Part shown: piece by piece, positions 26,498 to 33,157 of the stretch
Layout of the letters: every line of letters starts with the position of its first letter
How positions within the stretch are numbered: position 1 is the first letter of the stretch
NCBI GenBank assembly: GCA_031551865.1
Contig: JAVBMY010000014.1
Coordinates: 1-63,922, forward strand
Direction: 5' to 3'
From: Rikenella sp031551865
GTDB lineage: Bacteria; Bacteroidota; Bacteroidia; Bacteroidales; Rikenellaceae
Length of the DNA: 63,922 nt
Made by a program: the position numbers and the translations under genes
The notes under the pieces: model-generated
Databases searched by the model: none
Seen by the model: only the letters and a program-made list of their open reading frames with translations
What the model was told of the DNA's origin: nothing

Positions 26498-27043
26498 TTA
26501 TTGCGGTTTGTACTGTATCGAGGCCACGATCTCCCGGGCCTCTGTTACAAAATCGTCGTTGCCGACCGGGTAGGATATTGAAAGCACCCAGACCATATTG
26601 TTCTTTATGGCCGCCAGCGAGTAGAACATGGTCTCTTCGGCAGCGTCCATACCCGGGTTGTAAAGTTGTTTTGTGTTGTATAGTTCTGTAAAAGTGAGCC
26701 CGTCGCGCTCTGTTGTTTCTATATACAGTAGTCCTACATCCATGTTGTTCACGATGAAAGATTCCAGGGCTAAAGACTCTTTTACCGTTGCAATGCGTGC
26801 GGAGTCGGCGTTTTCGAAAAATTTTAAACCGATGAGCTGTATCTTGAAGGGGTTGTTGGCGCCCTCTTGTTCGTAAAGTTCCACTGCTTCGACGAACGAC
26901 CAGTCTTCCTCGGATATTTGCCGCGGTAGCTTTTTCTCCAGTTTCTCGGGAATGGTGATGTTAAACCCGAAGATGTTGTACTTATCACTGCTGCATGAGG
27001 TGAGCAGGGTTGCCAGCAGAGCCACGAACATCAGTTTCTTCAT
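26498..27043 (-). CDS. small lipoprotein of unknown function
   Basis: 181 residues with a lipoprotein signal (MKKLMFVALLATLLTSCSSD; Cys about residue 17). The mature part is mixed alpha/beta with no family I can name. It ends with the pattern VTEAREIVASIQYKP, reminiscent of small periplasmic sensor-like domains. The start is set at the signal peptide. A promoter element lies 61 bp upstream, and the gene appears to be co-transcribed with rsmA. Confidence 0.8.
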   Translation of the reverse strand: MKKLMFVALLATLLTSCSSDKYNIFGFNITIPEKLEKKLPRQISEEDWSFVEAVELYEQEGANNPFKIQLIGLKFFENADSARIATVKESLALESFIVNNMDVGLLYIETTERDGLTFTELYNTKQLYNPGMDAAEETMFYSLAAIKNNMVWVLSISYPVGNDDFVTEAREIVASIQYKPQ

Positions 27044-27104
27044 AAGTCGAATCTTTTTTACAAGGTTAAACACGCTGAAAAGGCCGTATATATCCAACGG
27101 CAAG

Positions 27105-27112
27105 CAAAGATA
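27105..27112 (-). promoter_or_regulatory. -7 element of the lipoprotein-rsmA operon
   Basis: TATCTTTG on the minus strand, 61 bp upstream of the lipoprotein ATG, in an AT-rich region. Confidence 0.6.
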
Positions 27113-27231
27113 ATCTTTTTTCGCGTATGTGCGGCGCTGGCGCGTTATTTGCATCTTCTCTGTAGTCGGAAAGGCTCCTGCCCCCTGGGCGGAGAGAGGT
27201 TCTTTCCCTGCCAATACAAACGTACACGACC

Positions 27232-27948
27232 ATGAAAACGATACTGCATACGGCTGCGAGCCGGGGCCATTTCGACCACGGGTGGCTCAAGACATTCCAT
27301 ACATTCAGTTTCGGAGGGTATTACAATTCCCTGCGCAATAATTTTGGGGCCCTGAGGGTACTTAACGACGACCAGGTGGCCCCCAGGCACGGTTTCGACC
27401 TCCACCCCCACCAGAACATGGAGATCATCACCATCCCGATCAACGGGCGGCTGACTCACGGCGATACGATGGGGCACCTGCAGGTGATCGGCCGGGGCGA
27501 GCTCCAGGTGATGAGCGCCGGGACGGGTCTCCGCCACAGCGAGCACAACCACTCACCCGACCAGTGGACAGAGTTGTTGCAGATATGGATCATTCCCGAG
27601 AAAGAGGGGCTAAAGCCGCGCTACGAAAAAGCCGACATCCGCGATATCATTCACCGCAACGCGGTCAACGAACTGGTGTCGCCTTATCCGGGCCACGGCC
27701 ACGGGCTTTGGATCCACCAGCGGGCGTGGATCTCGCTCGCGATGCTCGACAAGGGGCGCGAGGCCGAATACCGCCCGAAATCGCCGGATAGTTACGGGGT
27801 CTACCTGTTCGTGATCGAGGGTTCCGTCGAGGTGGCCGGACATAGCCTCGAACGCCGCGACGGACTCGGCATCACCGAGTGCGAATTGTTCAAAATGAAA
27901 GCGCTCTCCGACAATACCGGCGTGCTGATCATCGAGGTGCCGGAATAA
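27232..27948 (+). CDS. pirin family protein (bicupin)
   Basis: 238 residues. The N-terminal cupin carries the pirin metal ligands in HPHQNME and a later His/Glu pair (SAGTGLRHSEHN). The C-terminal half is a second, degenerate cupin. Bacterial pirins of this size include quercetin 2,3-dioxygenases such as YhaK; the substrate here is not known. It is a single gene with a strong terminator directly after the stop codon. Confidence 0.9.
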   Translation: MKTILHTAASRGHFDHGWLKTFHTFSFGGYYNSLRNNFGALRVLNDDQVAPRHGFDLHPHQNMEIITIPINGRLTHGDTMGHLQVIGRGELQVMSAGTGLRHSEHNHSPDQWTELLQIWIIPEKEGLKPRYEKADIRDIIHRNAVNELVSPYPGHGHGLWIHQRAWISLAMLDKGREAEYRPKSPDSYGVYLFVIEGSVEVAGHSLERRDGLGITECELFKMKALSDNTGVLIIEVPE

Positions 27949-27971
27949 ACGGCGTGATTCCGGAACGTAAC

Positions 27972-28007
27972 GCGGCGGGTCTTCCTTTCATAAGGAAGAC
28001 CCGCCGC
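27972..28007. terminator. strong terminator after pirin gene
   Basis: A 16-bp stem GCGGCGGGTCTTCCTT/AAGGAAGACCCGCCGC with a 4-base loop lies between convergent pirin and GH16 genes. Confidence 0.85.
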
Positions 28008-28033
28008 TGCTTTATGCCGGGTTGCCGGGAATG

Positions 28034-28885
28034 CTATTGCCACACCCGCACCCAGTCGATCTCCATGCTTACGGGCAGTTCTTCGGGCGACACGGGGCCT
28101 ACCCATCCGCCTTCGAGTTGCATGTCCATGTGCAGGAAGAAGGGCTGGTCGAACGGGAATTGTCCCCGGGCCACGGCATCCGCGCGGCGCAGGTAGGTGA
28201 GCGTGGCTTGGCCGTTCACCGTGAAGACGATGCGGTCGGGGTACCACTCCATGCCGTAAGTGTTGAACTCGCCGGGCCGGATCGCGGGCACCGAGCCGCT
28301 GGGTATATCCTTGCCGCCCGGGACGCGCAGCGTATAATGGCTGTGGATGGTCTGGTAGACTACGGTGTCGTGGTTGAGGTGTTCCATCAGGTCGATCTCG
28401 CCGCTGCGGGGGTAGGGGCCGTTCACGCTGTTGGCGCAGAGCATCCACAGGGCGGGCCAGGCGCCGCGGGCGTCGCTGAACCGGGCGCGGACCTCGATCT
28501 TGCCGTAGGTGAAGGCGAATTTTCCCCGGGTGGTGATGCCTCCGGTCTGGAAACGCAGGCTGTCGGGATCTCCGGCGGGGGTGTTTCGGCCCCACAGGGT
28601 GATTGTGCCGTTTTTGAACTCGTAGAGCTCTTCGCGCGGAGAGAGGTATTTCTCCCAATTGGCCGACCGGCCCTGCTGGGGGCGGGAGATTTTCGACCAT
28701 TTGGTGGTGTCGAGCCCGGGCGCGTCGAATTCTTCGTGCCAGACCAGGCGCCACTCTTTGGTGATGTTCGTGGCGGCCGTGCGGGGCTGGTAGCCGTCGG
28801 GCGCGGTTTGTTTGGGGGGCGATTGGGCCGTAGCGCTCAGGCTGGCGGCGGCCATGAGCAGGGAGAAAAATAATTTTTGGGTCAT
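28034..28885 (-). CDS. glycoside hydrolase family 16 (laminarinase-like)
   Basis: 283 residues with a signal peptide (MTQKLFFSLLMAAASLSATAQ). The catalytic pair lies in GEIDLMEHL (nucleophile and acid/base glutamates of the ExDxxE type). Flanking GH16 strands include WHEEFD, GRNTPAG, GKIEVRARF, WPALWML and EIDWVRVW. The enzyme most likely cleaves beta-1,3 or mixed-linkage beta-glucan outside the cytoplasm. No SusC/SusD pair adjoins it. It carries one of the AGAGAAA-hairpin leaders. Confidence 0.93.
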   Translation of the reverse strand: MTQKLFFSLLMAAASLSATAQSPPKQTAPDGYQPRTAATNITKEWRLVWHEEFDAPGLDTTKWSKISRPQQGRSANWEKYLSPREELYEFKNGTITLWGRNTPAGDPDSLRFQTGGITTRGKFAFTYGKIEVRARFSDARGAWPALWMLCANSVNGPYPRSGEIDLMEHLNHDTVVYQTIHSHYTLRVPGGKDIPSGSVPAIRPGEFNTYGMEWYPDRIVFTVNGQATLTYLRRADAVARGQFPFDQPFFLHMDMQLEGGWVGPVSPEELPVSMEIDWVRVWQ

Positions 28886-28918
28886 TATATTAGGGTATAA
28901 ATGTGTTCTTTCCATGGC

Positions 28919-29021
28919 GGCCTGCCGCAGGCAGGCCTGCCTTTCTCTATATCGGCGCGGCGTAGCGAGCATAACGCCCACCCGCAGTTCGCGAAGCGAA
29001 CTCGCCGGGTGCGGGTGGGCG
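28919..29021 (-). repeat. AGAGAAA-hairpin leader element, GH16 copy (most complete)
   Basis: Read on the minus strand: a large hairpin (29021-28975, arms CGCCCACCCGCA and TGCGGGTGGGCG with an inner GTTCGC/GCGAAC stem), then TATGCTCGCTACG, CGCCGATAT, AGAGAAA (28948-28942), and the perfect hairpin GGCCTGCC-loop-GGCAGGCC (28937-28919). It ends 33 bp before the GH16 ATG. Confidence 0.65.
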
Positions 29022-29045
29022 CTTCTTTCGGATACAGGGCCGGTG

Positions 29046-31076
29046 CTACCGGACGATCAGGCTGTCCGGCACCGTGTAGTTCGCCCGCTCGACGTGCTGG
29101 AAGTAACTTTGAATGAAGGCTTTCATTCGCTGTAACTGTGTGGGGTCGGGCACTACGCCTTTCGGCAACAGGTTGTCGGATTCGGTCGGGTCAGCGGATA
29201 TGTTATAAATCGCCCGCACGTCGCGGCCGTCGAACAGCATGGCCGTCGAGTCGGTGACCCAGTGGTAGAGGTCGCCCGCATAACTCACCGAGAATCCGCT
29301 GTTCCCGGGATCGCGGTCATCCGCACCGGAAAGCCTCCCTGACGCCGGGCGCGTCCCCCCGATCGCGTCGCGCCCGAAGGCCAGGTAGGGCTTTGTGTAG
29401 CCTGTCAGGCCGAGCAGCGTGGGCATGATGTCAAGCTGCTGGGTGACGATCTGGCTGTCGCCCCGCAGCGACCCGTCGGGGGTGTAGTAGAAGCAAACGA
29501 TGTGTGTGTCGCCGGTGACTGAGAAGGTTTCGGGCAGGTATTTTTCGCTCGACACGTGGTCGGCCACGAATACGAACACCGTGTTTTCGTACCACGGCTG
29601 CGTACGGGCGTAGTCGAAGAAACCGCGCAGCGCGAGGTCGGTGTAGGCGGTCGGTTGTTGCACCTTGGTGTGCCCTTTCGGCAGCCGCGATTCGTAGCCC
29701 GGCGGCACCAGGAACGGGTGGTGCGAGGTGAGCGTGAACGTGGTGGCGAAGAACGGCTCGCGGGCCTTGCCCAGCTCTTCGGCCATGTAGCGCAGGAACG
29801 GGGCGTCCCAGATGCCCCAGAAGCCGTCGAAATCCGCGGTGCCTTTGGCGCTCTCGTAATCCTCGCGGGTGCGGAAGTTCTCGATTCCGGTCAGGCGTGC
29901 GTAAGCTACGAAGCCCATCGAGCGCTCCTCGGACCCGTTGAAGAACCAGGTGGAGTAGCCTTCTTCGCCGAGCAGTGTCCCCAGACCGCGCATCGGCCCC
30001 AGCGACTGGGGCATCAGCACGAAGGGATTGCCCAGCGAGGGAATCGAACTGAGTACCGACGGCAGCGCCTCGATCGACTTGTGGCCGTTGGCGTAGCAGC
30101 GGTGGAACACATAGCCGTTGCGCATCAGCGAGTCGAGGAACGGCATGTAGCCCCGCCCGTCGGGGTAGAGCCCCGGGTTGAGGTAGGCCGACTGCTCGTG
30201 GCTGAAACTTTCGAGCACGAACACCACGATGTTCTTGCCTGCACTGTGGCCGCTCCGGAGCGACGGTTCGAGGTTGTGGTAGGGCGAGAAATGGCTCAGA
30301 AGTTCGGTTTCGGACGTGAAATATTTCTCGTAGTGCAGTTGTTTGTTCCCCATCGTGCGCAGGATGCAGAAGGGGTTGCTCAGCACGATGGCGGCCTTGT
30401 AGGGCGAGGCGGAGTAGTGGGCGGCGTTGTTCACCGTGATGGGGCGAATCGCGCGGCTGAAGCCCCCGCGCATCCCGCCGATCAGTAGCGGAGCGGCGGC
30501 GGCGAGAATCACCGTACAAACCCCGGTATACGTCCAGGTGTTGCGGATGAGGGTGGGACGGTGTTTCACGGCGCGGTAGGCCCATACCATGCCGAAGACC
30601 AAAGCGGCCATAAACAGCACGAGGTACCAGTTTTCGAGGATCCCGCGCCACACGACGGTACCGGTATTGCTGTTTTCGGTGAAATGGAATTCGTCGGCGG
30701 TCAGGCGTTTCGAGGCGAAGTGGAAATAGACGGCGTCGGCGGTGTTGACCAGTACCACGATCGCCGAAACGACGCCCCAGAGCCAGAGCAGCGTCCGCTG
30801 GTACCACGATTTGTCGCGGAGGCGCAGGGGGAGCAGCGAAAAAAAGATGAACACGCCGTAACAGTAGCAGAGGTTGGCGGTGTCGAACAAGAACCCTCCG
30901 CGCAGCAGGGCGGGGAGTTCCGAGGCGGAAACGTGCCCGATCTTGTCGGCGTTGTAGGCCCAGAACACGGCGCGCAGCACGCCCAGTGCCCCGTATACGA
31001 GGACGATGCGGTAGAGCATGATCGTCAGGTCGTTGCCGGCCAGCGCTTTCAGGCGGTTTTTGTGTTTGGTGTCCAT
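29046..31076 (-). CDS. LTA synthase family sulfatase-fold membrane protein
   Basis: 676 residues. Five membrane helices fill the first 200 residues, then an extracytoplasmic alkaline-phosphatase-fold domain. Metal and catalytic motifs are VLESFSHEQ, NGHKSIEALPSVLSSIP, TLTSHHPF and VADHVSSE. In lipoteichoic acid synthases a threonine is the nucleophile; the serine in GHKSIEALPS takes that position here. In a Gram-negative cell the likely product is a phosphoglycerol or phosphoethanolamine modification of glycans or lipids rather than LTA. The reaction is inferred from fold only. Confidence 0.88.
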   Translation of the reverse strand: MDTKHKNRLKALAGNDLTIMLYRIVLVYGALGVLRAVFWAYNADKIGHVSASELPALLRGGFLFDTANLCYCYGVFIFFSLLPLRLRDKSWYQRTLLWLWGVVSAIVVLVNTADAVYFHFASKRLTADEFHFTENSNTGTVVWRGILENWYLVLFMAALVFGMVWAYRAVKHRPTLIRNTWTYTGVCTVILAAAAPLLIGGMRGGFSRAIRPITVNNAAHYSASPYKAAIVLSNPFCILRTMGNKQLHYEKYFTSETELLSHFSPYHNLEPSLRSGHSAGKNIVVFVLESFSHEQSAYLNPGLYPDGRGYMPFLDSLMRNGYVFHRCYANGHKSIEALPSVLSSIPSLGNPFVLMPQSLGPMRGLGTLLGEEGYSTWFFNGSEERSMGFVAYARLTGIENFRTREDYESAKGTADFDGFWGIWDAPFLRYMAEELGKAREPFFATTFTLTSHHPFLVPPGYESRLPKGHTKVQQPTAYTDLALRGFFDYARTQPWYENTVFVFVADHVSSEKYLPETFSVTGDTHIVCFYYTPDGSLRGDSQIVTQQLDIMPTLLGLTGYTKPYLAFGRDAIGGTRPASGRLSGADDRDPGNSGFSVSYAGDLYHWVTDSTAMLFDGRDVRAIYNISADPTESDNLLPKGVVPDPTQLQRMKAFIQSYFQHVERANYTVPDSLIVR

Positions 31077-31229
31077 AAGAGTCGTAAAGGTAATAAACTA
31101 TCGGCAAAGAGCCAGCACTCCTCTCCTTGTCCCGGCTGTATAGAGTCTTGAATGGGTCGTGGCTGTTCATCTTTGCCGGCGCGGGAAGATAAAAATAAGA
31201 AATGAGTTGGAATTTAAATTTTTATGTCG

Positions 31230-31237
31230 TATGTTTG
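31230..31237 (+). promoter_or_regulatory. promoter of the small lipoprotein gene
   Basis: TATGTTTG with TTG about 20 bp upstream (31207) fits the Bacteroidetes -33/-7 pattern, giving a leader of about 60 nt. Confidence 0.55.
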
Positions 31238-31298
31238 ATGCGTATATCGGCATTATCAGCTGATGATATGTTCTGTTAAAAACATTAAATATCAATGA

Positions 31299-31718
31299 AT
31301 GATGAAAAAGATTGCCTTCCTTTCCGCTTTCGCGGCCATCGCCGCCCTGACCCTCTCTTCCTGCCAGAAAGAGCAGCCCCTCGAAGAACCTGCCTTGCAA
31401 GTAAAATCCGGCCAGGTGCCTGAATTTACGGTAAAGCCTGTGATAGAACCTTGTATCGTATACAGTGGGGAAACCACCACGCTTGAATTTGAAATATTCA
31501 GTGGTGTCTGGCATCCCTTGATGTTTACCTTTCAGGCATATGTGAGTTCTGTATATCCTTCGCAGAACGTGTCGGCGGCATTGGGCGGGTTCGGAGGACT
31601 GGACGTTACGGTCGCTTCCGGCTACACAGGCCCGGTTATGATCCGGGTGGTTGACCCGCAGGCGAGTTTCATGAACGGAGAACCTTACGAGTTCTCGGCG
31701 ACGGCTGTTCAGCGCTAA
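31299..31718 (+). CDS. small lipoprotein of unknown function
   Basis: 139 residues (138 if the second ATG at 31302 is used). The lipoprotein signal is MKKIAFLSAFAAIAALTLSSC. The mature part is about 115 residues, beta-rich, with no cysteine pair motif and no family I recognise. GC content is lower than its neighbours. It is divergent from the LTA-synthase-like gene and followed by a strong hairpin. Confidence 0.75.
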   Translation: MMKKIAFLSAFAAIAALTLSSCQKEQPLEEPALQVKSGQVPEFTVKPVIEPCIVYSGETTTLEFEIFSGVWHPLMFTFQAYVSSVYPSQNVSAALGGFGGLDVTVASGYTGPVMIRVVDPQASFMNGEPYEFSATAVQR

Positions 31719-31724
31719 AACCGA

Positions 31725-31740
31725 ACGTTTTGATTAGCGA
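31725..31740. repeat. 16-bp motif shared with 16167-16182
   Basis: ACGTTTTGATTAGCGA occurs exactly here and at 16167-16182, both in intergenic DNA. Origin unknown. Confidence 0.4.
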
Positions 31741-31817
31741 AAGTACGTCCCTCGCCGATGGACGGCGACGAGCGTGAAAAACGACTGGCGAAAGCCAACG
31801 ATTAGTGTAAATGCAGC

Positions 31818-31849
31818 GGGCCCCGGCAGTCGTTTGACTACCGGGGCCC
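31818..31849. terminator. terminator hairpin between lipoprotein and tRNA-Gln
   Basis: GGGCCCCGG with AGTC/GACT extension pairs across a short loop to CCGGGGCCC. It could end both the lipoprotein gene and the tRNA transcript from the other strand. Confidence 0.7.
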
Positions 31850-31857
31850 TTGCTGTG

Positions 31858-31928
31858 TTTACCCACCAGGACTCGAAACTAGAAAGGCAGAACCAGAATC
31901 TGCAGTGTTACCATTACACCATGGGTCA
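31858..31928 (-). tRNA. tRNA-Gln(CTG), possibly degenerate
   Basis: On the minus strand it folds as a cloverleaf: D arm TGGTGTAATGGTAACA, anticodon arm GCAGA-TTCTGGT-TCTGC (anticodon CTG), T arm CTAGT-TTCGAGT-CCTGG. Two pairs are broken compared with the neighbouring tRNA: the second acceptor pair (G-A) and the normally universal G53-C61 (T-C here). It may still be expressed but looks like a decaying copy. Confidence 0.75.
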
Positions 31929-32069
31929 ATATGTCTAATGTATTATGCCCCCTTTGCGTCGGCGCCTGTCGGGCAGGAGCAAAGTGGCTGTGTTTTCTCG
32001 GCCCCCCTTTTTCAAACCGGGGAACCGGGGTTGTGCAGAAGAGGCGAATCGCCGATCCGCCCCGCTGTG

Positions 32070-32140
32070 TTGACCCACCAGGACTCGAACCTAGAATAAC
32101 AGAACCAAAATCTGCTGTGTTACCATTACACCATGGGTCA
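32070..32140 (-). tRNA. tRNA-Gln(TTG)
   Basis: The minus strand gives a full cloverleaf: acceptor TGACCCA/TGGGTCA, D arm TGGTGTAATGGTAACA, anticodon arm GCAGA-TTTTGGT-TCTGT (anticodon TTG), T arm CTAGG-TTCGAGT-CCTGG, discriminator A. It is transcribed first, followed 141 bp later by tRNA-Gln(CTG). CCA is not encoded. Confidence 0.95.
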
Positions 32141-32171
32141 ATACCGGCACGCCTTGCGGCGATACCGAGCG

Positions 32172-32202
32172 CAAAAGTAACTATTTTTTCGAACCGAGCA
32201 AA
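32172..32202 (-). promoter_or_regulatory. promoter of the tRNA-Gln genes
   Basis: The minus strand has TTTTG (32203-32199), a 19-bp spacer, then TACTTTTG (32179-32172), a good match to the Bacteroidetes -33/-7 consensus, 31 bp before the tRNA. Confidence 0.7.
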
Positions 32203-32329
32203 ACCGGGGGCTAAAAAATGACCGCCCCAGGAGCCCGGAGCTGTATTCTGCAAGTTCCAGCAATGCGCCCGGGGCCGCTCCCACGAAAAGGGAGCCTTTG
32301 CGGGGCACCTCCCCGTTTCCGGGCGGGCA

Positions 32330-33061
32330 CTATTTGCGTCCCAGCCGGTAGGCGAACGTCACCCCGGCGCCGTAGGGCATCCACTCGCCGCTGGCATTCC
32401 AGCGGGCGTAGAAGTCACCCGTGCGCTCGTCGATGCCGTAGTACCAGGCCAGGTGCCAGCCGCCCATCAGGTAAAAGTCCATCGACCAGCGGCTCGCCCG
32501 GGTGCGCCCGATCGGCAACTGGTAGCCCACGACCCCGCCGAGCGATATGCCCACGCCGTGCTGCACTTCGTAGGCCGGGTGGTTGTACTTGCTCATCTCG
32601 AACGCATCGAAAGCCGCGTAGCCGCCCACGTAAAACCCGCGGAACGATTCGCGGAAATAGTAGCGCACCGACGGGATCACCTGTCCGATCACGTAGGGGC
32701 GCCCGTTGATGCTCTCCCACGGCGAGAACACCAGGTCGGCGTTGAAGGTGAACCGTTGGCCGAGGCGCGTCTCGACCGACATGTTCGGGATGCCGCACAC
32801 CCAGTAGAGTGCGTTCCACTTGAGTGTAGTGCGTGTCCGGGGGGCAACCGGGTCGGTCAGCCGCCCCGAAAGGGCTCCGGCAAGCTCCGGCGAAAGGGCT
32901 GCTACGGTGTCGGTCTTGAGGATAGCGTCGCCGGCGACCAGCGGCGGGGCGGTTTCGGCCCTGCCGGCATATCCCGTGCCGTCGGCCTGCTGTGCCACCG
33001 CGGCGGCCGGGAAAAGAAGCGCGCCGCACAGCGCCGCGTGCATAAAGAATCTTCGGGTCAT
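32330..33061 (-). CDS. DUF3575 family outer membrane protein
   Basis: 243 residues with a signal peptide (MTRRFFMHAALCGALLFPAAAVAQ). The DUF3575 pattern appears as KWNALYWVCGIPNMSVETRLGQ, followed by barrel-like strands (FTFNADLVFSPW, SVRYYFRESFRGFYVGGY) and the closing GAGVTFAYRLGRK. In Bacteroides such proteins accompany fimbrial or surface systems, but no fimbrial gene is visible here. It is divergent from the SLBB gene, with one promoter element on each side. Confidence 0.82.
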   Translation of the reverse strand: MTRRFFMHAALCGALLFPAAAVAQQADGTGYAGRAETAPPLVAGDAILKTDTVAALSPELAGALSGRLTDPVAPRTRTTLKWNALYWVCGIPNMSVETRLGQRFTFNADLVFSPWESINGRPYVIGQVIPSVRYYFRESFRGFYVGGYAAFDAFEMSKYNHPAYEVQHGVGISLGGVVGYQLPIGRTRASRWSMDFYLMGGWHLAWYYGIDERTGDFYARWNASGEWMPYGAGVTFAYRLGRK

Positions 33062-33079
33062 AACAAAATGTTTACCCCG

Positions 33080-33087
33080 CAAAGGTA
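33080..33087 (-). promoter_or_regulatory. -7 element of the DUF3575 gene
   Basis: TACCTTTG on the minus strand, 18 bp before the start codon. Confidence 0.6.
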
Positions 33088-33139
33088 GCACATTACCGGG
33101 GAATTTGGGCCGGACGTAGCAATATTAGGCGAATTGGAG

Positions 33140-33147
33140 TATCTTTG
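33140..33147 (+). promoter_or_regulatory. -7 element of the SLBB gene
   Basis: TATCTTTG, 10 bp before the first ATG (33158) and 25 bp before the second (33173). The short distance favours the second ATG. Confidence 0.6.
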
Positions 33148-33157
33148 CGGGTAAACA

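Noticed and set aside
30561..31151. Plus-strand gene opposite the LTA-synthase-like gene
   Set aside because: The minus-strand frame contains membrane helices and sulfatase motifs. The plus frame is a shadow.
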